Assembly (NCBI GenBank): GCA_030180135.1
Contig: CM058236.1
Coordinates: forward strand, 52,107,728 to 52,171,727
DNA: 64,000 nt
Source: Orychophragmus violaceus
Lineage: Eukaryota > Streptophyta > Magnoliopsida > Brassicales > Brassicaceae
Reading direction: 5' to 3'
Shown: positions 43,779-55,672 of the stretch, in pieces
Position numbering within the stretch: position 1 is the stretch's first letter
How the letters are laid out: every line of letters begins with the position of its first letter
Notes under the pieces: generated by a model
The model's database searches: none
What the model was told of the DNA's origin: nothing
Seen by the model: only the letters and a program-made list of their open reading frames with translations
Position numbers and translations under genes: made by a program

Positions 43779-44700
43779 TGATGAGGACATCAGCTGACCG
43801 ACACTGAGTTGGACGAGCCAGACGGGCCAGGCTCTGCCAAGAAGCTAGCTGACCTGTTTCCGACCATGCGAGACGTACCAAGGACACACTCGGGACAGAG
43901 ACAGATACAAGCTGAATTCAACAACGCCATGGAGCAGCTGATCTCGAGGATAAGCATAGAAGACATCACGACCCAGCTAGGCCATCTTGATCAAGGACAA
44001 TATGTCCTTAACCAGTTGGCCCATAGGATGATCCAGACTCAAGACGGCGACCCATTCGACCCGACCACGCCATGGCCCTTACTCCGGACGATCAGACCGA
44101 CCATGATCTTCTGCATCGAGCCAGACGATCACTAGACCGGTCTATCTCTGGGTTAAGGATCATACTCTTTTTCCCTTGTGAGGTTTTGTCCCAAATGGGT
44201 TTTCCTCACAAGGTTTTTAACGAGGTGATCCGAGGCCCGTTCAATAGAGAGACAGGTCGGGCTCTCTCTCTTCTTGCGACCAAGACTTTCCTTTTCTGTC
44301 TTGTTTCTATTCTTTTGCCTTTTCCATGTTATTTTCGATGGCCCATTTGTTTTGGCCCAGGTTTCTTCAGTTGTAATCTTATTTAGACACTCTTTTGGTT
44401 TAATGAAAAAGCTAAGTAAGAATTTAGCAAAACCCCTAAAGGTTCGATCTCTCTCCATAGCGCAGCTGCCCCTTTGGAGACCGGATCTATTTTTCTTCTT
44501 GCTTGTTCGTTCCTGTTTCTCTAAGTGTCCTAAGATCAGTAGCTCATCCGACCATCCCTTGACGAGAAGAGAGTGCCATCGGCCAGCTTCTCGTTCCGCT
44601 CGACCATCGCCCACCGTTCCGTTCGCTCACGCTCGCCCAACGCCGTACCGCCCGACCATCTCTCGACCGCCCAACCATCATTCGACCGCGTCTCATATCA
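43779..44700 (+). repeat. Gypsy-2 5' LTR
   Basis: 922 bp, TGATGAGGAC...CTCATATCA. Its first 50 bp correspond to coding sequence in the 3' LTR. It contains a TTTGTCCCAAATGGGTTTTC / CAAGGTTTTTAACGAGG motif (about 44188-44224). Confidence 0.93.
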
Positions 44701-45218
44701 TCTGGTATCAGAGGTTTAAAGCTCATGACCAGCCCGGTTATCTCCTCTCCCTTGTTTAGTTTCAGTACTGTTTTTGTTCCTTGTCTCTTTCAAAATCGAA
44801 AATCAAAAAAAAAAAATAGGTTGTTAGTTCTTTTGTTTATCAGTCTAGTAGGATCATTATAGAATCGATTGCTTGCTTGCTGCCTTCTTATTTCTTTGCT
44901 TCTGTCGTGTTTGAATTATACTGAAAACTCAAGAAAAGTTGGTTAGAAATCGTTAGTGTTAGGTTGTAGTCTCCGAGCGGCCGCAACTAGGGCATTAAGG
45001 TTCCTTGTGCTTGCGGCTTGGGTTTAAGTGAATTGCGGTTTAATTATTTTTATTTTGCTTCCCATAATTTCGGTTTACTCTACTTTCCTTTTATAGCTTT
45101 AGTCAAAAAAAAATCTCAGTTTCGGTTTTGTTCTTTTTCTTCTTGCTTGCGACCGCGTTTTCCTTTTTCTTCTTTCTTATTTGGTGCGTTTGATTTGTTT
45201 CTCAAGTGTGCAGGACGA
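44701..45218 (+). other. Gypsy-2 primer site and leader
   Basis: TCTGGTATCAGAGG at 44701-44714 is a tRNA-Met primer site. The leader is T-rich (about 44880-45200). A polypyrimidine stretch then GTGTGCAG just before the gag ATG (45219) looks like a 3' splice site, so the gag RNA may be spliced in the leader. Confidence 0.6.
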
Positions 45219-46383
45219 ATGGCCCAAGAACAACCCAACCCACAAGCCTGACCAGCTGACCTTGAACAGCTAATGGCGGTGATCCAAGCGATCGGCTAAA
45301 CGCTTGGGGCTCGGCTTGACCGATTAGAGCGTCCCATTGATCAGCGGCCTCGACCGGATGAGCAGTAGCCTCGGCCTGGAGCTTACTAGCCTCGGCCAGG
45401 AGAGTATCAGTACAGACCAGAGGCACAACCGCCTCGGTTCGAACAACAGCGCCGACCAGGACCGCACCGCGGATGAGTTGAACGACCCAAACGCTTCCAG
45501 GACGTCCGACTGGACGATACGGACGACGATATGGACAAGCTTGAGGACGAACATCATGGACCGCGACCGCCATACCAGCGTGATCCTAATCACCGTGGAC
45601 GCATACGAGAACAAGAGGTACAATGTCCATATTCAAATGATATTAAGCTAAAGCCTCCTACATTTGCGGGTAAGGTGGACCCGGAGGATTACCTAGATTG
45701 GGAACAAAGGATGGAGCATATTTATGATCATTACAGATATCCCGAGCACCGGATATCTCCCTTGCGGTTGCCCAGTTCACAGGGCACGCCCTATCATGGT
45801 GGGACCGAGACATTGCGGAACCAAGGCGCCATCGGTACGAACCGATCGTTACGTGGGCAGACATGAAGTTCCAACTAAGACGGAGGTACGTTCCAACCCA
45901 TTTCCACAGAGATTTGCAGAAATGTTTTCGTAAACTGATGCAGGGAAACAAGACGGTCGAAGAATACTTCGAACAGCTACGGAACCGACTTGAACTGGAG
46001 GATTCAGAAGAGACCCTGATGGCCCAGTTCGTGGACGGACTGAACGAGAGGATCGCTCGAAAGGTAGAAATTCAACCTTATCACGATATGCCCGAATTGT
46101 TGCATTTGTGTATACATGTTGAGAATCACAACAAGCGGAAGGCCACGGCCACAACCCGGCCTAGGACCAACACGCCTTGGACCACACCGACTCCGCGACC
46201 ATTGACAAAGGTAAGACAGTTGAGGTTGAGTCTCGGTTCAAGAAGCCGACCATTGAGACGTCTAAGCCCAACCGACCAGACCCAGGTAAGTTCCCTAACA
46301 CGTCCCGTTCTAGAGATATCACATGTTTTAAGTGTCAGGGTAAAGGACATATGGCTCGAGACTGTCCGAACCAGAGGGCATGA
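45219..46383 (+). pseudogene. Gypsy-2 gag pseudogene
   Basis: Starts MAQEQPNPQ and meets TGA at codon 11 and TAA soon after. Later pieces are recognisable in shifting frames: KLKPPTFAGKVDPEDYLDWE (about 45648), then MKFQLRRRYVPTHFHRDLQK and MPELLHLCIHVE (from 45863), and a CCHC knuckle CFKCQGKGHMARDC (about 46324-46365). This is the order of a chromovirus gag. Confidence 0.85.
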
Positions 46384-46543
46384 TCCTGAACGAAGCCAGT
46401 GAGTACGAATCTCAGGATGAACAGGAGGATGAAGACATGGAGGAACTTGACACAGGGACGCCCATAGAGTATCCCGACTCTGGAGAGATATTAATGATCA
46501 GAAGAGCTCTCAGTGCGCTTGTCGATCCCGAGACGGTGCAACG
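46380..46543 (+). pseudogene. Gypsy-2 protease N-terminal part
   Basis: The frame ILNEASEYESQDEQEDEDME is an acidic linker and ends RRALSALVDPE at the Copia-4 insertion. It resumes at 53827 with EDIFHTRCTVNNK. Confidence 0.8.
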
Positions 46544-47197
46544 TGTTGGGATTGTGTCCTGAAATCACACTTGTACTCACTCCTGATGATAGTTGGTTGT
46601 CGAGATCAGACATTTCATATAATACTGGGTGGTTGCAATGCTTTGCTAGAAGCCTCTTGTAATCTGTAAGTAGTGGACTTACTGCCAGTATTATATGATC
46701 ATATAGGGTCACACACCTAAGCAAACTGGAAGCATAAATATGGGAACGATCAATATGGTAATGATCGTGTTGATGTGTATTGGATACACATTGATATTGA
46801 GTTTTATAGTGGTGTGTCGATCGACACAGTGAGTGTGTCGATCGACACAGATCGGGTTTCGAAACTGACGTTTCGATTTCATAACTTAAACGAATTGGAA
46901 TTAATTCTGATTTCGGTTTAGTCATTCCAGGTCATATATAAAGGCTTATATGGTCGACCTGGAACCCTAGCCGTTGATTTTTCAGTTGCAGAAAAAGCAG
47001 AACCACTTGAACTCAGTGATCCCAAGATCCGGCACTAGCATCCCGACTTTCCAGCTTTGTGTGCGTGTGTATCTGGTAGAGGCGAAGCATCTGAGTCGCT
47101 GCTGATCTCGATTACCAATAATTTCGCTGCCATCTCTGAGGTAAACACGAGATCCATGATTCAATTACTCAAGCCCTAGATCATAGGCTTTCCAACA
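46544..47197 (+). repeat. Copia-4 5' LTR
   Basis: TGTTGGGATTGTG...TTTCCAACA. Two palindromes GTGTCGATCGACAC at 46814-46827 and 46835-46848; the second is broken in the 3' LTR by a one-base loss. Confidence 0.95.
46935..46943 (+). promoter_or_regulatory. Probable TATA box of Copia-4
   Basis: TATATAAAG lies in the 5' LTR, about 390 bp after its start, with the same box at 53559-53567 in the 3' LTR. Transcription would begin about 30 bp downstream. Inferred from sequence only. Confidence 0.6.
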
Positions 47198-47211
47198 GTG
47201 GTATCAGAGCT
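47198..47211 (+). other. Copia-4 primer-binding site (tRNA-iMet)
   Basis: GTGGTATCAGAGCT directly follows the 5' LTR. Confidence 0.9.
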
Positions 47212-48382
47212 ATTAGGGTTTAATTCATTGAATCAAAAGGCATGTATTTGAATAGATTTATGCTTGTTGTTTCATGTTTTGATCAAGAAAAAACTCGGTT
47301 TTAGTCTGTGATTTAAAACGATGAACTTGTATTTTCGCATGGTGTCGATCGACACTAATCTTGTGTCGGTCGACACGCCGCAAAAACGCGTATAAATTTT
47401 AGGGTTCTGATCTTAGAGATCGGATTTCCTGTTACCCTAATGTGTCGATCGACACACTGGGTGCGTCGGTCGACACAGTTATAATTGGTTGATTTCGGTT
47501 AAATTAGATTTACCGGTTATCAACCCGGTTCAATTGGATTGAACCGGAAAAGCCAATTTGGTTTTGGTTAGGTCATGTCGAACGACACAGTGATGTGTGT
47601 CAATTGACATGGATCATTAAACCGGACCGGTTCAATTAGATTGAGCCGGTTAAGGAAATTCGATCCGGTTTGACCGGTTATCGAAGTCCAGTTTAAATTA
47701 CGTTGTGTCGACCGACACCAATGGTTGGTGTCGATCGACACACCACTCGCATATTTGGTGGTTGAACCTCAAATTGCAAATACCAAACCAAATTTAATCC
47801 AATGTTCTAGATTAACCTAAACTTAATAAATCTAGATGTTTTAATTAACTTAAAAACTTCTTGGATGCATATTGGATATGTATCAAGATTAAATAGTTCT
47901 TTTCCTCAACTAAATATCAAGTGATCTTGATGTCTTGCCCGATCTTGTCTACTGTCAAGACTCGTTTTGTTGTTGGATAGTCTTGGAGTCCTTGGTATCC
48001 ACAACTACATGAGTAAGGCAGGTGATCATTGATAGACTTGCAGTGCGACTGTCAATGATCACAAGACTGAAAAGATTGGTTTACTTGACTGGGCTATCAG
48101 AAGTTCTGGGCCCAGAGACATCAGAGTGGGTAAGACATGGATTGTCTTATCTGCGACCAAGAGTTGTACTGGGTACAATTAGCAATGATTTGCTTACCTA
48201 GATAACTAAAGCTTGGGTGATGGCGAGTCGCCCACTCAAATTTTGGTGAAGTGAGGATCTTGGTTCATTGTATTCATCTGAGGAAACATAGTTTTGAATA
48301 CAATGCGAGTTTTCTTATTGGATAAGAATTCTCATTTCCTTGAACATCATAACTAAAACCTCTACCTCTTTTAATTACAGCT
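47212..48382 (+). other. Copia-4 leader with palindromes
   Basis: Contains GTGTCGATCGACAC at 47342, 47442 and 47728, near-palindromic variants (GTCGGTCGACAC, GTGTCGACCGACAC), and GGTTCAATTGGATTGAACCGG words. These are the inverse of the Copia-1 leader words. From about 47900 it is similar to the Copia-1 leader. Confidence 0.75.
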
Positions 48383-51300
48383 ATGTCTATCTCAACTCAC
48401 ATCAACACTTTCTCGCTAAGATCCGTCCTTGAGAAGGACAAGCTTAATGGATCAAATTTCTTGGAATGGTATCGGAACCTGAGAATAGTTCTCAGGCAGG
48501 AGAACAAGGAATATGTCCTTACAAGAGTTCTCCCCGAGAGGCCACGTTCCAATACCACGCAGGCAGATAAGAATGCTTGGGATAAGCATTCAGCTGATGT
48601 CAAAGACGTTAATTGTCTAATGCTGGTGACTATGAACTCTGAGCTGCAGAAGCAATATGAGAACGTGATGTCACCGATTGAGATGATTAACAGCCTGAAA
48701 GCCTTGTTTCAGGAGCAAGCTCGCACAGAGAGATACCAGACCGTTAAATCTCTCATGGATTGCAAGCTGGCTAAGGACATTCCAGTGAGTCCTCATGTCC
48801 TTAAAATGATGGGTTACACTGATAACCCGGGGCAACTGGACTGTGCCATTAGCCAGGAGCTGGCCACTGACATGATTCTGCAGTCTTTGCCGTCGTGTTT
48901 TGACCAGTTCATCATGAACTACAACATGCAAAACATGACTAAGACATTGAGTGAGTTGCACGGCATCCTAAAGACAGCAGAGCCGAATCTCAAGAAGGCA
49001 ACTCCTAATGTACTGATGGTACAAGGGGGTAAAAGGTTTAAGAAACCTAGTAAGGATAAGGGAAAGGCGAAAGCTGTCCAGACTGAGAGTCAAGACAAGC
49101 CCAAATCCGGGCCTTCTCCTGAGGACAAATGCAACTACTGCAAGCAGCTAGGGCATTGGAAGAGAGACTGCAAGAAATTCATGGAAGATTACAAGAAGCT
49201 GAAGAAGACGTATGATGCGTCTGATTCATGTATTTATGTTATCGAACTTAATGTTATGACTTCTAGTTCTACTTCTTGGGTATTGGATACCGGCTGCGGT
49301 GCTCATATTTTTACTAATATGCAGGCACTAAGAAACAGTAGAACGCTGAAGAAAGGACAAGTGGAGCTACGGGTCGGGAATGGAGCTAAGGTTGCTGCAC
49401 TGGCCGTAGGCACTTATGATTTGTCTTTACCTTCTGGCATGGTTTTAGAATTGAATAATTGCTACTTTGTACCTGCGATTAGCAGAAACATAATTTCAGT
49501 TTCCGTTTTGGATTTGGAAGATTTTGATTTTTCTATTAAGAATAAAGTTTGTTCTTTTCATCGTAATGGTACATTTTATGGTAGCGCCCCATTAGATAAT
49601 GGGTTATATGTCTTAAACCAAGAAATGCATGTCTTTAACATAAATACAAAGCGGTTTAAGTCAAATGACGAAAACCCGACTTTCTTATGGCATTGTCGTT
49701 TGGGCCACATCAATGAGAAACGCATTCAGAGGCTCCATCGTAATGGGCTTCTGGGCTCATTTGATTTTGAATCATGTGAGAAATGCGAATCTTGCTTGAT
49801 GGGAAAAATGGCTAGGGCCCCTTTCAACAAACCAAATGAAAGGGCAAGTGACTTATTGGGCCTTATTCATACTGATGTATGTGGGCCAATGAGCACTGTT
49901 GCCAGAGGAAATTACAAGTACTTCATTACCTTTACTGATGACTTCAGTAGGTATGGCTATGTCTATTTGATGAGACATAAGTCAGAATCCTTTGATAAAT
50001 TCAAGGACTTCAAGAATGAAGTACAAAACCAACTTGGCAAAAGTATCAAAGTTCTGCGGTCGGATCGCGGAGGAGAATACTTGAGTCAAGAGTTCAGTGA
50101 CTATCTGAGCGAGTGTGGAATTGTTTCAAAACTCACTCCTCCTGGAACACCCCAATGGAATGGAGTGTCAGAGAGGAGGAATCGAACTTTATTGGATATG
50201 GTTCGGTCTATGATGAGTCATTCAGATCTTCCATTATCCTTTTGGGGATACGCTCTAGAAACGTCTGCGTTTACACTAAATAGGGTGCCATCTAAATCAG
50301 TTGAAAAGACACCACATGAATTGTGGACTGGGAATATTCCACGTTTGTCTTTCCTGAAGATTTGGGGCTGTGAGGCTTATGTCAAGCGTTTAATCTCTGA
50401 CAAGCTCGCACCCAAATCAGATAAATGCTACTTCGTTGGTTATCCTAAGGATACCAAGGCATACTACTTTTACAACCGATCTGAGAACAAAGTCTTTGTT
50501 GCTCGGGACTGTTCTTTTCTTGAGAGGGAATTTCTTTCTAAGAAAAGCAGTGGGAGTAAAGTACATCTAGAAGAAATTCAAGATGCACAGGAGAGTGCTA
50601 AACCTGCTGAGGAAGAGCAGCAGTTGGATCCACAAAGTTCTGTGGAGGCCACGCCTGTGGAGCCTGAAGTTCGCAGATCCGGAAGGATCCGTCACGAACC
50701 CGAGAGATATTATGGATTTCTCGTGACCAACTGCAATGATCTGATGATCATTGAAAGTGACGAACCAGCGACCTTCGCGGAAGCAATGATGGGCCCGGAC
50801 TCCGAAAAGTGGCTTGGAGCCTCTAAATCCAAAATGGGATCCATGTCAGAAAACCAAGTATGGTCCTTGGTCAATTTACCTAATGGTGCAAAAGCCATTG
50901 AGTGTAAATGGATCTTCAAGAAGAAGATTGACATGGATGGTAATGTACAAGTTTACAAAGCTAGGTTGGTGGCTAAAGGTTTCAAACAGATTCATGGTAT
51001 TGAATATGGTGAAACATATTCCCCAGTCGCTATGCTTAAATCCATTCGGATTCTTCTAGCAATTGCTGCTTATTATGATTATGAGATTTGGCAGATGGAT
51101 GTCAAAACCGCCTTCTTGAATGGAATTCTGGAAGAGGATGTGTATATGACACAACCTGAGGGTTTTGTAGATCCTAAGAATGCTGGGAAGGTATGCAAGC
51201 TTCATAAATCCATTTATGGATTGAAGCAAGCATCACGGAGTTGGAATCTTCGTTTTGATGAAGCAGTAAAACAGTTTGGTTTCATTAAGAACGAAGAAGA

Positions 51301-52336
51301 ACCATGTGTATACAAGAAGACTAGTGGGAGCGGAATTGTGTTTCTCGTATTGTATGTCGATGACATACTTATTCTCAGTAATGACGTTATGTTGCTTCAG
51401 TCTGTTAAGACTTGGCTCGGAAGTTGTTTTTCCATGAAAGACATGGGAGAAGCCGCGTACATCCTTGGAATCAGAATCTACAGAGATAGAGCGAATAGGC
51501 TGATTGGATTGTGCCAGGACACTTATATTGATAAGGTGTTGCACAGATTCAAGATGCATGATTCCAAGAAATGCTTCATACCGATGTCCCATGGCATAAG
51601 TCTCAGCAAGAAGCAGTGTCCGGCGACACATGCTGAGCGAGAACGCATGGATAGGATTCCTTATGCTTCTGCAATAGGATCTATCATGTATGCCATGCTC
51701 TGCACTCGTTCTGATGTAGCTTACGCGTTAAGCATGACGAGCAGATACCAATCTGATCCGGGTGAAGATCACTGGACAGCTGTCAAGAATATTCTCAAAT
51801 ATTTGAGACATACCAAGGATAAGTTCTTGGTATATGGAGGAAGTGAAGAGCTTGTGGTGAATGGATTCACTGATGCGAGTTTTCAGACGGACATAGACGA
51901 TTTTCGATCACAATCTGGATATGTCTTCTATCTAAATGGCGGTGCAGTGAGCTGGAAGAGGTCTAAGCAGAATACCGTAGCTAATTCCACGACGGAAGCT
52001 GAATATGTTGCTGCTTCAGAAGCGGCAAAGGAAGCTGTTTGGATCAAGAAGTTCATGACTGAACTTGGTGTGGTTCCTAGTATCTTGGAGCCAGTGGCTT
52101 TGTTTTGTGACAACAATGGAGCCATTGCTCAGGCAAAAGAACCCAGGTCACACCAGAAGTCCAAACACATAGAGAGGAGATATCACCTGATTCGTGATAT
52201 CGTCAATAGAGGAGAAGTGAAGATCAGCCGAGTTCCAACGGACGAGAATGTCGTTGATCCTCTGACTAAGCCACTCCCAAGGCCTAAGCATGAGAGTCAT
52301 ACTAATGTTGTAGGCATTAGAGATCTTAAGATGTAA
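48383..52336 (+). CDS. Copia-4 Gag-Pol polyprotein
   Basis: 1317 codons without a stop. Domains in order: capsid (NTFSLRSVLEKDKLNGSNF); CCHC knuckle (CNYCKQLGHWKRDC, about residue 250); protease (VLDTGCGAH, Asp about 302); pre-integrase zinc finger (HCRLGHIN...CEKCESC); integrase with Asp 498, Asp 561 and Glu 597; RT with YVDD at about 991-994; and RNase H (DASFQTD, TTEAEY, FCDNNGA). Encodes all activities for retrotransposition. Very similar to Copia-3 through integrase and RT. A few unusual residues (for example ISELMYAM-like context reading CTRSDVAYAL) may or may not matter. Confidence 0.96.
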   Translation: MSISTHINTFSLRSVLEKDKLNGSNFLEWYRNLRIVLRQENKEYVLTRVLPERPRSNTTQADKNAWDKHSADVKDVNCLMLVTMNSELQKQYENVMSPIEMINSLKALFQEQARTERYQTVKSLMDCKLAKDIPVSPHVLKMMGYTDNPGQLDCAISQELATDMILQSLPSCFDQFIMNYNMQNMTKTLSELHGILKTAEPNLKKATPNVLMVQGGKRFKKPSKDKGKAKAVQTESQDKPKSGPSPEDKCNYCKQLGHWKRDCKKFMEDYKKLKKTYDASDSCIYVIELNVMTSSSTSWVLDTGCGAHIFTNMQALRNSRTLKKGQVELRVGNGAKVAALAVGTYDLSLPSGMVLELNNCYFVPAISRNIISVSVLDLEDFDFSIKNKVCSFHRNGTFYGSAPLDNGLYVLNQEMHVFNINTKRFKSNDENPTFLWHCRLGHINEKRIQRLHRNGLLGSFDFESCEKCESCLMGKMARAPFNKPNERASDLLGLIHTDVCGPMSTVARGNYKYFITFTDDFSRYGYVYLMRHKSESFDKFKDFKNEVQNQLGKSIKVLRSDRGGEYLSQEFSDYLSECGIVSKLTPPGTPQWNGVSERRNRTLLDMVRSMMSHSDLPLSFWGYALETSAFTLNRVPSKSVEKTPHELWTGNIPRLSFLKIWGCEAYVKRLISDKLAPKSDKCYFVGYPKDTKAYYFYNRSENKVFVARDCSFLEREFLSKKSSGSKVHLEEIQDAQESAKPAEEEQQLDPQSSVEATPVEPEVRRSGRIRHEPERYYGFLVTNCNDLMIIESDEPATFAEAMMGPDSEKWLGASKSKMGSMSENQVWSLVNLPNGAKAIECKWIFKKKIDMDGNVQVYKARLVAKGFKQIHGIEYGETYSPVAMLKSIRILLAIAAYYDYEIWQMDVKTAFLNGILEEDVYMTQPEGFVDPKNAGKVCKLHKSIYGLKQASRSWNLRFDEAVKQFGFIKNEEEPCVYKKTSGSGIVFLVLYVDDILILSNDVMLLQSVKTWLGSCFSMKDMGEAAYILGIRIYRDRANRLIGLCQDTYIDKVLHRFKMHDSKKCFIPMSHGISLSKKQCPATHAERERMDRIPYASAIGSIMYAMLCTRSDVAYALSMTSRYQSDPGEDHWTAVKNILKYLRHTKDKFLVYGGSEELVVNGFTDASFQTDIDDFRSQSGYVFYLNGGAVSWKRSKQNTVANSTTEAEYVAASEAAKEAVWIKKFMTELGVVPSILEPVALFCDNNGAIAQAKEPRSHQKSKHIERRYHLIRDIVNRGEVKISRVPTDENVVDPLTKPLPRPKHESHTNVVGIRDLKM

Positions 52337-53168
52337 TCTTGATTCTAGTGGGAGTTCTTGTGGTTTTATTTTAGTTATATTAAGATATTCTTGTAAACAT
52401 ACTTTTGGATATGTTTAATGAAATTTGATTTCAGCATTATTTATTGTGATCTAAATAATGGTCCCAAAATAAGTTTATGCCATATTATAGGTCATCAAGT
52501 TGAGGACTTGATCATGAAACCCTATAAGTTAAAGATGACATAAATTATGATATGTCCCTAGTCGAGGTTGTCAAAGTGGGACACTGAAAACCGCGAGAGA
52601 CTAGCTTGTGAGGTGACTGTTGACTAAGTTTCATGGAGTCAGTTATATGAGTATCACAGTCAGTCACATAGATATATGTTGATGAACATATGATCGGACA
52701 TGACCCGCAAATGAGAAGTGTCCAGGATAGTTATATCTGTGTCATGAGAGGTTCTCATTACGACTATAGAGTATAGTCCTTAGACCTGAGTTCATCATGT
52801 TTTCTTGCATATGAATTGGTGCACTTTGACCTTGTCAAACGTCGACCCGTAACTGGCGGCTATAAAGGCATTGCTTAGGTGTATCATGAAGTGTGTATGG
52901 AAACAGGGATGGAACAAGATGGGATTTGTCCCTCCTGTATAACGGGAGATAAATATCTCAGGGCCTATCGAAGATTTAATACTGAGAAAATGTGTGGCCG
53001 CACTCAAACGAACTGTAGTTCAGTTGTTTGTCTTGTTCAGTATAGATCAGGAGTTCGATAAACAAGATATTGGCTTAATAAGGATGACACTAATCTTTCC
53101 TTATGCCAAATCGAGATATAGAGACAAAAGGATTATAGGAATTGATGATTCCAGTACAAATGGGAGAT
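52337..53168 (+). other. Copia-4 3' UTR and polypurine tract
   Basis: About 830 bp with no gene. Ends in AAATGGGAGATT next to the 3' LTR. Homologous to both flanks of Gypsy-1 in Copia-1. Confidence 0.85.
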
Positions 53169-53821
53169 TGTTGGGATTGTGTCCTGAAATCACACTCGTA
53201 CTCACTCCTGATGATAGTTGGTTGTCGAGATCAGACATTTCATATAATACTGGGTGGTTGCAATGCTTTGCTAGAAGCCTCTTGTAATCTGTAAGTAGTG
53301 GACTTACTGCCAGTATTATATGATCCTATAGGGTCACACACCTAAGCAAACTGGAAGCATAAATATGGGAAAGATCATTATGGTAATGATCGTGTTGATG
53401 TGTATTAGATACACATTGATATTGAGTTTTATAGTGCTGTGTCGATCGACACAGTGAGTGTGTCATCGACACAGATCGGGTTTCGAAACTGACGTTTCGA
53501 TTTCATGACTTAAACGAATTGGAATTAATTCTGATTTCGGTTTAGTCATTCCAGGTAATATATAAAGGCTTATATGGTCGACCTGGAACCCTAGCCGTTG
53601 ATTTTTCTGTTGCAGAAAAAGCAGAACCACTTGAACTCAGTGATCCCAAGATCCGGCACTAGCATCCCGGCTTTCCAGCTTTGTGTGCGTGTGTATCTGG
53701 TAGAGGCGAAGCATCTGAGTCGCTGCTGATCTCGATTACCAATAATTCCGCTGCCATCTCTGAGGTAAACACGAGATCCATGATTCAATTACTCAAGCCC
53801 TAGATCCTAGGCTTTCCAACA
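53169..53821 (+). repeat. Copia-4 3' LTR
   Basis: 653 bp, TGTTGGGATTGTG...TTTCCAACA. Confidence 0.95.
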
Positions 53822-53826
53822 CAACG

Positions 53827-54127
53827 AGAGGACATCTTCCACACTCGCTGTACTGTGAACAACAAGGTATGTAGTCTTATTATCGATGGTGGATCTTGTA
53901 CTAACGTGGCCAGCAGGAACATGGTCGATAAACTCGGCCTTCAAGTGACTAAGCACCCGCGGCCGTACCGGCTTCGGTGGCTGAATGGTGACACGGATAT
54001 CCAGATCGCAGACCAAGTAACCGTACCTTTCAGCATTGGACGATATCACGATCAGGTAGTATGCGATGTGGTTCCTATGCAGGTTGGACACCTATTGCTC
54101 GGCCGACCGTGGAAGTTTGATAAGTAG
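53827..54127 (+). pseudogene. Gypsy-2 protease
   Basis: Reads VCSLIIDGGSCTNVASRNMV, a chromovirus protease active site with DGG in place of DTG/DSG (usual in this group), and HLLLGRPWKFDK before TAG at 54125-54127. The RT frame continues directly afterwards (HNGRTNHYSFVHN), so the TAG is a point stop. Confidence 0.87.
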
Positions 54128-54130
54128 TCC

Positions 54131-55672
54131 TTGCATAACGGACGGACCAATCATTACTCATTCGTCCATAACAAGCGGAAGTACCAGCTTGCACCGCTCA
54201 CACCGCAGTTAGTGCATGAGATGCAACTGCATCTTGCCAAGGACAAGAAGAACCGTAAGACCAATCTTCTTATCTCTTCTCATTCTGTATCTAGAGCTAT
54301 TGTTCAGAACACGCATGTGCTACTGACGATCTTTAGGGAGGCCTTACACTCGTGTTCAAACGATGTTGAGCTACCCCGGGAAGTTGTTTCTTTGTTGGAC
54401 AGGTTTAAGGATGTATTTCCGGACAAGATACCAGCCGGCCTATCTCCCATCAGAAGCATTGAGCATCAGATCGATCTCGTGCCAGGAGCGGCCCTGCCCA
54501 ACCGACCTGCGTACCGGGTTAATCCGACCGAGACCAAGGAACTTGAGAGACAAGTACAGGACCTCATGTACAAGTGCTACATTCGCGAGAGCCTCAGTCC
54601 ATGTGTTGTTCTTGTCTTGCTGGTTCCTAAGAAAGACGGATCTTGGAGGATGTGCGTCGACTGTCGAGCCATCAACAATATCACCATCAAGTACCGGCAT
54701 CCTATACCACGACTGGACGGCATGTTAGCCGAGCTGCATGGAGCGTCCCTGTTCTCTAAGATCGATTTACGAAGTGGATACCATCAGGTCCGAATGAAGG
54801 AAGGCGACGAATGGAAAACGGCCTTCAAGACCAAGCAAGGTCTGTATGAGTGGCTGGTCATGCCATTCGGCCTTACAAATGCACCCAGTACGTTCATGCG
54901 TCTCATGAACCAGGTCTTAAGGGCCTACATCAGTAAGTTCGTTGTTGTTTATTTTGACGATTTTTTTATTTATAGTCAATGTTTTGCTGACCATCTGGTG
55001 CACCTTGAGCAAGTGATAGATACTCTTCGACAGGAGGGTCTTTACGCGAACCTCAAGAAGTGCACCTTTTGCACTGATGAGCTTGTATTTTTAGGTTTTG
55101 TTGTGAGTTCGCAGGGCTTACAGGTTGACCAAGAAAAGATCAAAGCGATTGAGGAGTGGCCGACCCCGACCACGATCGGCCATGTCAGGAGTTTCCACGG
55201 TTTGGCCAGTTTCTATAGACGGTTTGTGAAGGACTTTAGCACTGTGGCCGCCCCACTCACAGCCGTGATCAAGAAGGACGTCCCATTCAAATGGGGCCAG
55301 TCGCAGGAAACCGCATTTCAGAAGCTCAAGGATTTGCTAACCCACGCTCCTATTTTGGTTTTGCCTAATTTTGATAAGACGTTTGAGATTGAGTGTGATG
55401 CCTCTGGTTTAGGAATTGGAGCCGTCCTGACGCAAGGAGGACGTCCGGTCTCCTATTTCAGCGAGAAGTTGAGTGGAGCCACGCTCAACTATCCTACTTA
55501 TGACAAGGAGCCGTATGCGTTGGTTAGATCCTTGGAGACTTGGGAGCATTACTTGCTGGCCAAGGAGTTTTTTATTCATACCGACCACGAGACGCTCAAG
55601 CATCTGAGAGGACAAACGAATCTGAAGAGGAGGCATGCCAAGTGGCTTGAGTTCATGGAGACCTTTCCGTAA
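54131..55672 (+). pseudogene. Gypsy-2 reverse transcriptase and RNase H
   Basis: 513 open codons. RT motifs: VLLVPKKDGSWRMCVDCRAI, FSKIDLRSGYHQVRM (catalytic Asp), YEWLVMPFGLTNAPSTFMRL and VVYFDDFFIYS (FDD catalytic pair). RNase H motifs: FEIECDASGLGIGAVL (Asp), YPTYDKEPYALV (Glu), FFIHTDHETLKHL (Asp). TAA at 55670-55672 interrupts the frame before the last RNase H motif, KGKENVVADALSRR. Otherwise well preserved. Confidence 0.92.

Larger units (their letters stand above)
46544..53821 (+). mobile_element. Copia-4: intact Copia element
   Basis: 7278 bp. LTRs 46544-47197 (654 bp) and 53169-53821 (653 bp) differ at about 13 positions (about 2%). TSD CAACG (46539-46543 and 53822-53826). The primer site (47198-47211), polypurine tract (about 53157-53168) and an uninterrupted gag-pol gene are present. 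It sits in the gag-protease region of Gypsy-2. Older than Copia-3 but coding-intact. Confidence 0.95.
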
